Source of the DNA: Macrosteles quadrilineatus
Taxonomy: Eukaryota > Arthropoda > Insecta > Hemiptera > Cicadellidae
Direction of reading: 5' to 3'
Assembly: GCF_028750875.1 (NCBI RefSeq)
Contig: NW_026542597.1
Coordinates: 98,678,856 to 98,742,855, forward strand
Length of the DNA stretch: 64,000 nt
The notes under the pieces were generated by a model. It was not told the origin of the DNA and made no database searches. It saw nothing but the letters and a program-made list of their open reading frames with translations. The position numbers were made by a program, and so were the translations under genes. Of this stretch, positions 24,440 through 37,143 are shown in pieces (positions within the stretch are counted from its first letter, which is position 1; the number at the start of each line of letters is the position of its first letter).

Positions 24440-24600
24440 ATCAGTCCAGTCTTCTACTAGAGTACCGGGGAAAGACAAAATAGACAGATACTTTGATTGT
24501 TTTGAGTGGACTGAACTGTCCTTGATCATTGGGGTTGGTGAAAATGGTCGTTGATGAAAAAAACAGCTGATCTCAATTTTAGTCAGGAACTGAAATACAC
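24440..24600 (+). mobile_element. SINE family A body fragment
   Basis: GTGGACTGAACTGTCCTTGA, then TCATTGGG, then ACAGCTGATCTCAATTTTAG and TCAGGAACTGA, parallel the body of the 5877-6165 SINE (GGACCCAGCTGTTCCTGATC, ATTGGG, CTGATCTTAGTCAGTAAC). The tRNA head and the 3' tail are missing or unrecognisable. Confidence 0.6.
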
Positions 24601-24714
24601 TTATTTTTGGAAATTCATTTTACAATCACCCTGTTTTAATATTCAGCAAGATATGTATTTCTGTGTGAGAAGTGCGATGGTATTCTTGAAGCGATCAAAT
24701 TATCATGCTGTACT

Positions 24715-24756
24715 CATCGACCACATGATATAAATACGAATATCATGTGATCGATG
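24715..24756. repeat. Inverted repeat, 17-bp arms
   Basis: CATCGACCACATGATAT (24715-24731) and ATATCATGTGATCGATG (24740-24756) pair at 16 of 17 positions around an 8-base loop. Confidence 0.75.
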
Positions 24757-25059
24757 CTTATACTACGCCACAGAAAAATACATTACTTATCTGACAGTTC
24801 GATTAATAGAAACTGAATCAATTCGTATTATTCTTTAAATATATCATTAAAAAGCTCACTCTACTCTACAAAAGTGATAAATGATACCATGTCAGACGTG
24901 ATTAATGTATAAATAATTTGAGTTGTTTTACTAAGTTTTAAACTGAACAAAAAATAGTTATTTTTTAATGAATAATAAGTTATTACAGATACTAGTTAAT
25001 CTTCAATAATAATTCAGTTCAACACATCAATATATTAAGACAAAATCAATATATTAAGG

Positions 25060-25091
25060 AAAAAGGGCACATAGGCCTATGTGCCCTTTTT
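25060..25091. repeat. Perfect 32-bp palindrome centred on TAGGCCTA
   Basis: The sequence is self-complementary across all 16 base pairs with no spacer. The half-site is AAAAAGGGCACATAGG. The centre is one of the over-represented TAGGCCTA words. Confidence 0.9.
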
Positions 25092-28000
25092 TCGGAAAAG
25101 GCCTCAATCCCAAATAGAGGAAATCATGTTAGAATTTTCAGAGCACAGATGACTTAGTACCATAACTTTTGAATTACAACGTACAATTTCTAAGAAGCAT
25201 TTAACTGACTTTACCTTTTTCCTAGGTTACGCAATGTAAATTACTGTAGTAAATCATGGTCCTACTGACCAAGGATGGCCGTCGCTAATTCTTAAATACC
25301 ACTTTACCAATTACTGCTTTATGGCTCATTCTTTCATGGGAATAACACAAAATTACAGGGGATTACAGCATTGCCATGAATTATGATGTATTAAATTGGC
25401 ATTTTACGCATTCCGGACTTTGGGAAGAACTATTGGTCCGTCTCTAGCAAAGAGCAGTCACTGTTGCTCACATCCCATAAAATCACCTATATTGGACGTA
25501 CGCGTAACAATCTTGAAAGTATTAAACACAATTAACTTGTAACAATAGGCAAGTAGGGTCAACCGAGCCCTTCGAGCGTTTACCTTTGGTCAGTTAGTAG
25601 TTTAAAATTTACTTTTTTTTAAACAATTTAGGCCTATATTCTATCAAAATCTTTTTTTTTGAAATTTTTCAAAATAATTTTTTACACAAATAATAGGAAC
25701 AAGAACACGTTCACCAAGGAATCTATAGTGTAATAACCCTCTACGGCCCACGTTTATTAGTTTGTTAGCAATAACACAGTATTCCCAGTTGACATTACTG
25801 TTTAATGATACAGTTACAGTCGCATCGACTAGTTAACTATTCAATACTCAACTCCTACACACATGACGTTGAACTCGTGTGGGTGTTGTCCTCCCCCTGT
25901 ACATCCCACGACCTACATACACGCGCACACACACACAAGGACGCTAATGTTTACTTGATACTACTGTCTTTGAGCTGGGCGGTGGCTAAAACACCCGCTT
26001 TTGTATGTTTATGAATAGTTTATGTATTGTATTTTGTCGTTTACACAGAAATAACCAATATTTTAGTTTACCCTGAAACAACAAATGTTTTCAAAGGTGT
26101 ACGATCAATATCAGACAAGTTTATTTTGCAATGTTGTATATGAATGTGTATTATGGTTTGGTGTCCAGACTTTACATTCTAGCAATGCTCTAGCACAGAA
26201 TCACAAAATTACTTCAGGTTAGGCATATAGTGTAGCGACATTGTCACACTAACATCATTGTTGATTGGAGAGATTCGAACCCGGTACCTCGGGGAACGAA
26301 GTCGCATTAAAATACAAATAACTACAATTTGTTCACTTACATATTGTAAGTTAACTGTGCATTAATCAAGCATTAATTTGTGACAAAACAAATCAAGGAC
26401 AAAGAAATACAATAAAACCCCATTTTGCAAACATAAATAGTATTTTTACGTATTTAGCAAAAAACGATTTATTTAAAAATGTTAAGCATGAAAGTAATTA
26501 CAAGTAAAATAATGTTTACTTACGTTCCTGAAAGTATACTAAGGAACGTGTCTTTTTATTACACGGATAAAACAAAACTCTCATGACGATTTTGCGTACA
26601 ATACTAGATCATAAACTCCTCGGTGTTTTAACCTGTTATATTACAGTGTTCAAAAGAGACAATGAAACAAGAGGTTATTACTGAAAACACGGCTTTCTTA
26701 TGTAAATGTCCGTATACAAAATGTACCCGACGACGCGGCGCTGGCGGGGAAATGAAGCTATTCAGTGGACGCTTTCAGGAGGTAACGTTCACTTCACGAA
26801 TGTTAATAACTTAACATTTACCAACAGATGCAAATACGTTAAGAAGTGTGACTGCTGTAGCACATTGGTACATGTTGTTGGTTTTATGTTGCAAGATTGT
26901 GTAATGAATAGTCGCCCAAAAAGGACGGATTTTTCTTCATCTAGGTTAACTTTTTGTATTTTTAGTATTAACTTATACGTACGATAATTTCTCTATTTCG
27001 AGGATGCGCCTTTTTTAAGCATTAACTATTGTTGTACAATGTTTAAAACATTTGTGGGTTGGAGGAGTTTTGAAAAAAAAACTTTGAGTAGTACCGTACT
27101 CATGATAGTCTACGTTATTTATAAATTTGATTTAACACAAGGCTTACTCTAGATCTAGACTACATTATTTTGGATAGTTAGTATCAATTCACCTCTAAAA
27201 AATGTCTGAAAGTTAGTAAGCTATTGATTCATATTTCATTCAAATATAGCCTATCCATTACTGAATGCAAATAAAAAAATCAAACCAACAAAATATTACC
27301 CAAATAAATTAAATGTATATTAATATATGAAAACTAAGGGATGAAACAGTTACTGAGTGTGACAAACTCTGAGTACCTAATAAAGTAGCTGAAACTAAAC
27401 TGCTAATTATAAACTAAGCGTATCTTATCTATGTAGGATACAGACACATACACCTAGCAATTATAAGTTTTAATCACTAGTTGCCCAGCTAATCGTCCTC
27501 AAATGAGTTGGAATAACTAGTTTATACTATAATGAAGGTCTTTGAAATTAGTTGAACGTTATCGTTCACTTAAACATTGTTGTGTTAAGTGCAGTCACGC
27601 ATACTAAAATAGGAAAATGTAAATATTTTATCACTAATGTGAGAAAAAAGTTAAAAAGCGATATAAGGGTTGGTCGTTGCCTAAGTAAATTTTATCAAAG
27701 CCATATCGATAGTGCTGCATAAATTGAGGTGTGTTAAATTGAGCTTACATTATAAATGTTATCGAATAGCTCATATTGTCATGCTCGGTTAAGACTAGGA
27801 TTTTAGCATAGGTTTCTCACATTATTGGGGTATCTCAAACTGTGTCAGTATCGAATTGTTCTAATTTCAACCCAATTAAGTTAGTAGCTCGTTTACACTT
27901 AACGAATGTCATAACAATTATATTGCACAATAAATTTTACTTTATGTGTGACAATCATTGCAGTCAGACGATTAAATTTTATACCACTTGTTAACTGTTA

Positions 28001-28921
28001 ATGTTCAAATCAGCCTTCAAGGGAGAGAAAAATCTCCAATAAAATATTAAAAACCCACGGAAGTATATACATTAGGCCTACATAAAGTGTTTGGTTTAGA
28101 AAATTTTAACGGTGAACCATATGACTAAATGTGACCCGTTACCTTTCAAAGCTAAATATTTGGACAGATCTGGGTCACATTTAGACTGTGTACACATCAC
28201 ACAGGTTGAAGCGTCAAATAAGATGGTGATATTTACAGTTGAGTGTGTTTTTTGCACTCGAGTTCGCTCCCGCCTTCACAATAACAGTTGCCAACATTAC
28301 CAACCCATATATCTCGAGGTAAAAGGACATACATTTTGTCCTAAACCTAACCCAAGATTTTTCTCTCTCTTAATATTAACGCCAGTAGGCCTAGTATTAA
28401 TTGATTTATTTATTTTACTATGATTAAATCGCTTGTCGTATAAAAGGTGTAGGTAGGATACCTGAAGTTGAAATTTCAGAATTCATACCAAATGTGTAAA
28501 GGAGTTTTTATCTTCTCTTAGGTTTTGGTCTATTTTCTGTGGCATGACCCTTGAATGTTTAATTAAATTAACAATAGTATTACGACTTTTGGTGGTCACA
28601 GTTTAAATTACTGAGAAGGTTTAACCTAAAAGAAACATTCTTTACGGTTCTTCAGGTAGCGAATAAAATTGTCAGGGAATATTTGAAGAGCTATGTGTTT
28701 TACAAATTTATAAATGTTATTTTCAAACAACCGTTTGTATAATTTGGTTGGTGTTATTCATACCGATAAAGAATTAACTATCCTTGTAACCTAAGCTACA
28801 TGTTACTTTTTACATCAATGATCGAAATAGATCAAAACCCCACCATAGAAGTAAAATGCCAACTCATTGCTCAAACAGCTTTACCCTCTATGGTAAACTG
28901 ATATTTTGGAGTGTAAAACTA
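25092..28921. other. Non-coding; possible minus-strand tRNA-like box B at 26275
   Basis: GAGATTCGAACCCGGTACC at about 26270-26288 reads on the minus strand as GGTACCGGGTTCGAATCTC, a canonical box B. No complete tRNA can be folded around it, so a SINE remnant is likely. An open frame at 26706-26987 begins in CpG-rich sequence but matches nothing I know. Four TAGGCCTA words fall in or at the edge of this stretch. Confidence 0.4.
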
Positions 28922-29575
28922 ACTAAAATTGTATGAGCTTTGCAAATTTAATTAGGACAGAAAGGATGATAAAGTATTGCAGAAACCAAATAAACATTAA
29001 AATTCAAAAACCAAACTTGCAATCCTATACAGTACAAAAATGTCTTTATACAGTGGCAATAAGACATTAATGTAAGCAAGAAAGTACAAATTGTAGACTA
29101 AATAACATAGGTACTGTCCGAAATTAAGCTTAAGTCCACCACAAATGTAAAACATACGAAGTTAAACAGCATTCCCGTTGAAAATTCATGTTCATCGCAG
29201 TATGATACCAGATTCTAACTAAAATTTATGAGATTTGTAAATTAATTAGGACATAAAGGGTGGTAAAGTATTTCAGAAACCCAATAAACGTTAAAACTCA
29301 AAAGTCAAACTTGCAATCCTATACAGTACCAACATGTCAATAAGACATAGTGTTATTAAATGCAAGAAAGCATAAATTGCTAAATAACATAAACTGATCA
29401 AAATTAAGCTTAAGTCCACCACAAAAGTAAAATACGAAGTTAAACAGCATCACCTTTGGAAACTGATATTCATCGCAGTATGATACCAGATACTAACTAA
29501 AATTTATGAGCTTTGCGAATTAATTAGGACAGGAAGGGTAAAATATCTGAAACCCAATAAAGGTCAAAAGGTAAA
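28922..29575 (+). repeat. Tandem repeat, 278-296-bp unit, about 2.3 copies
   Basis: Units begin with AACTAAAATT(G/T)TATGAG at about 28922, 29218 and 29496. Each contains AATTAGGACA, CTTGCAATCCTATACAGTAC, AATTAAGCTTAAGTCCACCA, GAAGTTAAACAGCAT and CATCGCAGTATGATACCAGA. The third unit stops after about 80 bp. Small deletions explain the shorter second period. The array ends just before the G-tract cluster at 29605. Confidence 0.92.
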
Positions 29576-29604
29576 GAGTGTTGCCTGAACGTCGCGTGAC
29601 TCAG

Positions 29605-29681
29605 AGGGGGCGGTGCGGGGGGGTGGCACAGGGGGGTGTATGTAGGGGGGGGCAGGGGGGTACACGGGGGGCAGGGGGGTC
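29605..29681 (+). repeat. G-tract cluster, quadruplex-prone
   Basis: About eight runs of five to eight G are separated by short loops such as CGGTGC, TGGCACA, TGTATGTA, CA and TACAC. The strand asymmetry is almost complete. This layout strongly favours intramolecular G-quadruplex formation on the plus strand, the non-template strand outside the gene sense. Confidence 0.85.
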
Positions 29682-31202
29682 TACCTTCCTGTCACCGCCG
29701 GAGATTCAATTTACAACGATTGTCATATAATATCACGGGCCCACACTGCCAAACATTGTGTTTATTTACTTCCATTCTACAATAGAGACTTGTCTACTGG
29801 AAATTCATTTAAAACACTCCGCTGACAGTTGGAGAGATACATCTACGTCCGATTCAAGCATTGCAACTTCATGAAATAAATGTGACTTTAGAAAATATTT
29901 TATTTGTAACAGCAACGATTTTGAAAATAGATTGCTAAATTTTGAAGTGAGGGCTGAAAGAAGGTCAGCAAGTCCACCTACGGTCATCTTGGTTTCCAAA
30001 ATATTAATCAGGTAATATTTTAAATGACATTCCCACACTTCTTAAGATACCCCATTATTAATACTGCAAAAAAAATTCTAGTTTATACCCACTCACAAAT
30101 ACGTTATCAATGTAACACATGTTAATAGCATGTACTGTATATAGTCTTTTTCATGGTATGGTCTTTATGTATATGGTCTTTCTCATATGGTGGTATGTGG
30201 TCATATGGTATAAGAAAGAACCAAAGAGAAGCAAGGGATTGATTTCATAAGTAAGAACCACAGAGAAATGAAAGAACTGTGTTTGATTTTATTTTATAGT
30301 CGCTTGTTCCCAAAAGGTATCGGGTTTCTGTCATGGTAGGCTGACTATATTACCTATACTGTATAATTTGTATAACTTTTTGGAAAGCGCACATGATGCA
30401 CAAATCTAAAAACTTCTTTACCAACAGGTAACTTCAGAATAAGGAATACTAATACTTTACTAGTTTTATACACAACACTATACCATTTCCACAGTGATAT
30501 AAACACAGACTACACCTAAATTTACTAAATAACACTTTACCTCTTCGATAAATGTTCACCGCCCTAAAAACTTACAAGTTACAAAGTTCACCACAAAAGA
30601 TCGCGAGTCCCTTTACGTAAACGTCACCACCACGCTTTAAAACTGGAGTTTCAAGAGTTTCAAACTTTACAAGAAACTTAACATTATAGAAGCGGGTAAA
30701 CGCAACTACAAACTTTGGCGAAGACGTATAAAACTGTTACAGCACTTTACAGCGGAGGAAAAGTTTGTATCGCAAAGTGGTGAAATTTTGATGATACAAT
30801 TTTGAAACTAAAGTACAACGCAGTATCCTACACTGGAATACGCAACGTTAAAAATAAATACAAGCGCTTCTTCAACGAAACAAAATTAAATTTATGTACC
30901 TCAAATGTTTCCAAACACTGATCAAAGGGTGCCAAGTTTAATGCGGAAGAAGTTACGAAAGTAGAATAATTGGTGTAAACGGAGAAGTCGTTCCAACAGC
31001 ATAGGTCGCTAAAAGTGTCATCATTAAGTCAAAGTGAGCTAAGAGGCAGAAACTAAGAGAAAGGTGGATTCCTCGAGGCTTTCGTTTGCTCATTATGATA
31101 CTTGTGTTTACGTTTGCTAATTATAAACAAAGTAAAGTCGTCAACAAAACCATAAACGAGGAGGGCCGTCAAGCCACGTGTGTCCTTGTCTATACTGAGA
31201 TC
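29682..31202. other. Non-coding; short ATGGTATGGTC-type repeats near 30150-30210
   Basis: A small degenerate TATGGT/GGTCTTT repeat is visible near 30150-30210. The stretch 30540-31020 is less AT-rich and CpG-containing, but has no convincing open frame. Confidence 0.4.
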
Positions 31203-31455
31203 GGGCTTAGTTTGTGTCTATTATAGTGTGGTAGGGCTTAGTTTGTGTCCATTATAGTGGGGTAGGGCTTAGTTTGTGTCTATTATAGTGTGGTAGGGCT
31301 TAGTTTGTGTCTATTATAGTGTGGTAGGGCTTAGTTTGTGTCAATGATAGTATGTTAGTGCTTAGTACTACTAGTGTCTATACAGCGATGTTTATGTCTA
31401 TACTGCAATTATGCTTAGTTTGTGTTTATAGTGCGATTGAGCTTAATTTGTGGTT
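31203..31455 (+). repeat. Minisatellite, 31-bp unit, five good plus several degraded copies
   Basis: GGGCTTAGTTTGTGTCTATT begins at 31203, 31234, 31265, 31296 and 31327, followed by ATAGTGTGGTA spacers. A diverged unit starts at 31358, and further broken ones (TGCTTAGTTTGTGTTTATAG, GAGCTTAATTTGTGG) run to about 31455. Purity falls left to right. Confidence 0.93.
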
Positions 31456-33162
31456 AAACTGTCGACGAGGTAAGTCTAAATTTAAATATGCAATTCAACT
31501 GGCTCTCAATTGAGTCTAGCTAGGGTCTGCACTGAGCTGTATATAGCCTATACTTTGATTATTGATTGTAGGTACATTTCAATAGATATAGATAACAGAG
31601 AGTTGGATAGGGGTTTTTGTATGTAGATATATATTTCGTTACAACCAATTCTCGATAGCATAGTTTGTGCATTTACAACTAAGCCTATTTAATATAGCAA
31701 CTATAGTTAATTCCACAACCAATACAATAGTCAATTATCATTTTACCAACGACACAATAGTCAATAGCCTGTACAATATTTACAGAAGAATGTTGCAAGT
31801 AAGAAAATGCATTTCCAGCCGTTATTATCTGCGGTATTCCTGAATGAGTTATTAATGCTGTTGGCAACACTTGTTTCATCCAACCACAAACCAAGACTTC
31901 CTGTATTCACCGCAAACTTTCATCGCAGACAATCCACGATTGCCACAAGACGAAGATGAAAGAGAAGGGACTTGTCATTAAGTTTGATTCATACAATGTA
32001 TTGGGGTGTTAATAAACTGTTCACTGAAACCCCTTACATAATTAAATACCATTGGCCAACAAAAGTCGATATTTCCAACGAGTTGGCACATCCAATAAAA
32101 GCTTTGGATCGGGGGATTGCTTTTAATTGTATTAGGATTCGAACACAGATTGCGATGCGGGCTATTATTCGATAAAACAGCATTTAAATTTGACGTTACA
32201 CAATTTTTTAATTACACTATTTTTATTGCAAGTGATTTTTTTACGTAGTCCCCCCACTACATTCTGAAACTATCTAGAGGAAATATGTTAAATTTTGTTT
32301 TTGTACAGTAATATTATTTGTAGGATTAAAAGATTCCTATATGTACTCCTTAAATAAAGGATTGGAAATTCCACTGAACCTGGTAATTATCATATTTTAA
32401 TCACTTTGAACCTCCATCACAAACTAAATGCAAACCTGACACACGACTAGTGTGGAATCCCTCATCAAACCGTTAATGATAGTTGAAACTAGAGCAGTAA
32501 TTATACAAATGGACCCACGAGACATGTGCATTCATATCACCCAGCAAGCATATTATAGAGAGGGGTTGGGAAGTTTAGCAATCTTAAGCAATCGCAGTCA
32601 ATAAATGGTCGTAACTACATATCTCTGATAGCGTTAGATATTGTAATGACCTGTACACATGAGTATCAATTCGTGGACGAACAACTTGAAAACGTCAGTG
32701 TTTGTACCATGGGAAAGCGCCATTTTCGTAAACTGCTTTATAATACTAAGTTGAACGTGCTATGATCAAATGGTTGAATCGGGTTAGTTTGTCAATGTAC
32801 TCACACAATGTTATCGAAATATTATGTAGGCCTACAAATCGTATAGCCTACTAAATTATATCTATGAACACAGATTATGTTCAAACAGGTGTTTTTTTTC
32901 GTTTAATTATTCGTACCTACTCCAAATCTTTGCCAAAATCTTTTTCATTATATAAATTAGTTTTTTAACACACAATTTATCATTAACTTTACTCATATTT
33001 TAGAGATTAGCGGTCCTATGTTTCCCATATTTACTGACACAACTATGTCCTCATTCGTGAAGAGTAAAATCGTGTTTCACCTAAGTATAGGACTATTGTG
33101 TTTTTCTCGAATTTTGTCTTGTATTCGCCAAGTATCAGGCATTAATCGAAAGAACTAAATTT
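31456..33162. other. Non-coding, nothing recognised
   Basis: AT-rich sequence with one TAGGCCTA at 32827-32834. Open frames at 31685-31894 and 31972-32175 are short and have no similarity I can name. Confidence 0.45.
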
Positions 33163-33541
33163 CAGGGTTGGTACTAAATTTGGTAAATAAAATTCCCTGA
33201 CTTTTCCAGGATTTCCAGACTGATATTATACTTTTTCCAGGTATATCAAGAAATATTCTAAAAAAATGTAAATATTTTACTTATTTAATCACTCCAAAAT
33301 ACAAAACTTGTTTCAAACTATATACATATCGATTCCTACCCCGTACCGATAAATAACTATCGATATAAATATGTGCATCAGTGCTTATGTCGTTCTTTTT
33401 GCCATTAGTCATCACCCTGACAAAAACCTGTTTAGAGCAAAACGTAGCATATCTGTAAAAAGGTAGTCTTTCAGGAGAAATTCCAGAATATTTTCATAAC
33501 TCCCTGACTTTTCCAGGTTTTCCCTGACCGTTCCAACCCTG
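33163..33541. mobile_element. hAT-like MITE with CAGGGTTGG ends
   Basis: The 379-bp element starts CAGGGTTGGTAC and its right end, reverse-complemented, starts CAGGGTTGGAAC. Both subterminal regions carry the mirrored phrase TTCCCTGACTTTTCCAGG or its relative, so inverted similarity extends about 60 bp in from each end. CAGGGTTGG ends are typical of hAT-superfamily MITEs. The flanks (CTAAATTT left, TAAATTAA right) share TAAATT but are not a clean 8-bp duplication. No transposase is encoded. Confidence 0.75.
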
Positions 33542-33924
33542 TAAATTAATACCCGAAGCTCAATATAAATCCCAAAATAACACTAATAATTTAAAAGTTT
33601 TTCAATAACGATTTTCGTCCGTTGACTTAAATGCCACACATAACCACTACAACATCTTCAAGTAAAACGAGCTGTTGATACCATTTCCAAAACCCATACT
33701 ACCAAACATAGCAAAACATTTCTCACAAAAACGTTAATCCGACAATCCATCATTGAGGATAAACGAGTTTCGATTAACACAATAAAAGAATAAAAAATCC
33801 AACTCCACCGACAATAGGTCTACCTAGTCATGACGAGGGGAGGGGCGGAATCCAATACAACTATACAGCGGATACAGTAGGCAATATATCATGTATTGAG
33901 CCCAAACACGAGTTTGGTCGTGTA

Positions 33925-34000
33925 GACGTGTAGCGTGTTAACACGACACGGGACGACGTGTTGTAGTAGATAACTTCGTGTCTAGTACACGTTTAGTGAA
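33925..34000. repeat. Cluster of ACGTGT/ACACG words around a 12-bp palindrome
   Basis: CGTGTTAACACG is a perfect palindrome near 33938, surrounded by repeated CGTGTAGACGTGTAG, ACACGACACGGG, GACGACGTGTTG and CTAGTACACG words. It may be a decayed set of short inverted and direct repeats or a binding-site cluster. Confidence 0.4.
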
Positions 34001-34652
34001 CGACCTATTTTCTTAAAGGAAAAACTAAGGTTGTAAAAAGTGTAGTGCATAAGTTAAGGAGGATATTCAAACAGTTGTATCATCATCATTATTTTTTCTA
34101 ACCATATATTGAGTGTTAACGTGATCGTTGAGTGTTAAGCATTTTTTTCTGAAACTATTTCAAAATACCAATAAAACTATCATGCTAATTTGGTTCTTGT
34201 ACATATTCTCCTATGATGAATCTTGTAGCTTTTGTTTTTCAAGTGGGTATACAGTATTTATGGCTTTGTAAAAATTATATTTGAACAGATATAAAGTGTA
34301 AATTTCATAAAAAATTATCTTACAAATTAGTATACGTACTTAAACATATTACTTTTACTACAATTTATTCATATTGCATTTTGGCGTTCCCTTTTGGGAG
34401 CTTTGGTTTCCTTCTCGGAACTTACATAATTGGACAATGTCCTTGGGTTTTTAATCATAAAAGATTATCATATCCTTATTCCCCCTTAATTGTGTTTAAA
34501 TCCAACAATGAAAAATCAACACAACAAAAATAGTAAATCTAGCGATCATATGAAGGAGAAATAGGAATTTCCAAGGGAAACCAAGAAATCTTCAATGTAG
34601 GGCTAATTTTATCATTGGAAATGTCCGTAGGGCCTATGCTTTTTACAGTTTA

Positions 34653-35315
34653 GGCTGGTTTTATGCACCGCGACAGTCGCGAGTCGCGAGTCGCGCCACG
34701 TCTTGCGGCTGACAAAAATGTCACGCGACAGCGACACTTTTTTGTCGCATATACTCACATCCGGTGGTGGGGGAATTAAAGAAATCAGTCTGTTCTCAAT
34801 CCAATGTTGTGTGTTGTGTTTTGATGTAGAAGTGATTATTAAGTTGTTCAAATATAGACCCTGTTGTGTTGTACACGTTAATGACAAAACCCCAGTTATT
34901 TAAACAACACATACAATTTACAGTTGGAATTGGGTCAACCCTCTTAAAAATGTCATTGCATAATATAATGATGTAATTTATATTACAAATAAAGAGTAAA
35001 GAACTCATTTAAATACTAATTATTAACATTAATCAATGTAAATATATGGAGAATATACCACGTGGAGTATGAAAAATACTACTGTCGCGCCGCGACTGTC
35101 GCGGTGCATAAACGTGCCCATTTGATCCAATAGAACTTGAACCGCGCGCGACACATTTTTTGAAGCTGCGATTCTAAAACCTGTCGCGGGTATTTAGAGT
35201 CGCTCCGCGGCAGTTTGTCGCTGTCGCGGTGCATAAATGCTCCCATTTAACTCCATAGAACTTGAGTCGCACCGCGACACGCGACACGCGACTGTCGCGG
35301 TGCATAAAACCGGCC
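34653..35315. mobile_element. 663-bp non-autonomous DNA transposon with 36-bp inverted repeats and TTTA duplication
   Basis: The left end GGCTGGTTTTATGCACCGCG continues CACAG-type GTCGCG words. The right end, reverse-complemented, starts GGCCGGTTTTATGCACCGCG. About 36 bp match with two differences. TTTA flanks both sides (34649-34652 and 35316-35319), indicating a 4-bp target duplication. The right third contains two related subunits, each with GTCGCGGTGCATAAA, then CCCATTT, then ATAGAACTTGA, then GCGACAC. The result is several copies of the end motif TGTCGCGGTGCATAA inside the element. No transposase is visible; the superfamily (PIF/Harbinger-type subterminal repeats come to mind) is open. 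Confidence 0.85.
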
Positions 35316-35424
35316 TTTATTGATAGGTTAAGATAGTAACAAAAGGAAAATTACGTATTATAAAGCATAATTTAAGCTCGTCATGAATGCATGTGTGGAA
35401 ATATACAAGATATAGGTCAAAAAC

Positions 35425-35482
35425 CTCTCTAGTCGTGTCGCGCCGCCACGCCGGTCGCCCGCCGTGTGGCGTCCCTTTTAAC
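35425..35482. other. Isolated GC-rich pocket, possible transposon end
   Basis: GTCGTGTCGCGCCGCCACGC, then CGGTCGCCCGCCGTGTGGCG, then TCCCTTTTA is strikingly GC-rich in AT-rich DNA. It has mirrored CGCC/GGCG words like a terminal inverted repeat. No partner end was found nearby. Confidence 0.3.
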
Positions 35483-37143
35483 ATGTACTGTGCTAATGTA
35501 CTAAGTGAATTATATGCCGCTAACGACAACTATATTTAGCCAGACAGAAACGTTTATTTTGGGATTCTTGGCGTTGGCAAGTTTGGATTCAGTCTTTTTC
35601 TCAACACAATATTGTATTTTGTAATATTTGAGCAAACTTTTCAAGTTAGACGCAAAGTAATCTTTTTTAAATTGCATGAAACAATATATTGGCTGAAGTA
35701 CATCAAGAATATTGCTCATTTCAATAAGTATGATTTTATACGATTCGAGGAGGTGGTTTTTATGTTGTTAACCTCTCAAACGCCATGGCAGCGGGATGCT
35801 AAATAAGTAGGCTATACAAATAAATTATCAACCTTTACATAAAACAATCTTATAGTTGTTATCTAACGAATTTAAATTTAACTACCTGCAATAATGCAAT
35901 GATTTAATCCGAAGATTCCACTGAATATTTTCATATTTCCGTTTAGCACTGATGGCATCAAAGTCGTTAGGTTCTAAGTTTTGTTTACATCGGTTTGGTA
36001 ACGATTGCTAGAGACGAAAGGATTTAGGTATGAGATTGAACAACAGATTACAAATTACATCGAAACAGTCGATTCAGTAATGTTATGAAAGTATACCAAA
36101 GCCTTGCTACCACAGACAATATAAACGTTGTCTGTGCTGTCTGTTGTTGCGTTGTCTGTGCCGAATGGTCAAAGAACTTGAAGTTTTCCCTCTTTTAAAG
36201 AAGTGGATCCACCTCGTGCAAAATTAACCAATTTTTCTTCATTACATAACGAATCAAACTAATACACAACCGAAATCACGATAATCAATTGCAACGTCCC
36301 TGAATACCTTTCTTGCAGTCTTCAAGCATCATTAAATGCAGAAATATTATGGAAATAACAGTAAAAATGCCCGTCTCGAGGTTGTCGGAAGTGACGGTTT
36401 CCCCCGGTTGCAAAGTATTCTAATTTCCTGCACCGACGTTAACGACGGATTTGTGATGAAAGAGAGCGGATTTCCCGGAATATTAGCGAAACTGGACCAA
36501 CAGCTGATAGCGAGGTGTCAATAACAAAGATTTTCATTCAAGACTATTTTGCTTGCGCACGCACTGCTAATCTAATTCTTATTGAACGCCTGCTTATTTA
36601 ATCTAGTTCTTATCGAACTCCTGCTTAGGTAGGTAAACAGTTTTCCAAGCCGGGTATTATTGTGAACTATAATGATGATGTTGGTAGAACGGTCGGTTTG
36701 AAACCACTAACCAGTGCCTGCTAACTTCAATCTGTTTTTAATGTTTGTGAACTAGAGAACGTTTAGTAGTTGAAAACACGACCACAAACTATATAAAAAA
36801 ATGTATAAACGAATTCTGCACATCTACAGGAAAATATCTTTCTAACATGCGTAGATTTTCCCATCGATGCCCACGAGTTTAGAAAAAAACGTTTTCAAGA
36901 AACACGCTTGCTTAATAATATATCAGACATTTTCAATGGCTTTCCACTTGGTAAATGGAATTTGTTTTGTATGCTTTCAGTGACGATGAGAAAGGCAAAA
37001 TGCTTGCTCAAAATAAACATAACATCAATCCTAATCATTATCTTTGACAACTTTACTGTCAGAGTAGTTTTTGCGGTTTCGTCGTGTGCAGCGTGTCAGC
37101 TGTGTCAGTTTCTGCGATGAGAACAAAAGCGTCAACAGGCAGG
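35483..37143. other. Non-coding; short direct repeat at 36125-36170
   Basis: CGTTGTCTGTGC occurs twice within 40 bp near 36127 and 36154. A 62-codon open frame at 36336-36524 is CpG-richer than its surroundings and reads RLEVVGSDGFPRLQSILIS, but I cannot assign it to a family. Confidence 0.35.

Noticed and set aside
24197..24554. Protein-coding gene (overlapping frames of ~100 codons on both strands)
   Set aside because: No recognisable family on either strand, no convincing splice borders, and the right part is SINE sequence.
34612..34887. Minus-strand 91-codon protein
   Set aside because: It runs across the inverted-repeat end of the 663-bp transposon and is explained by its GC-rich repeats.
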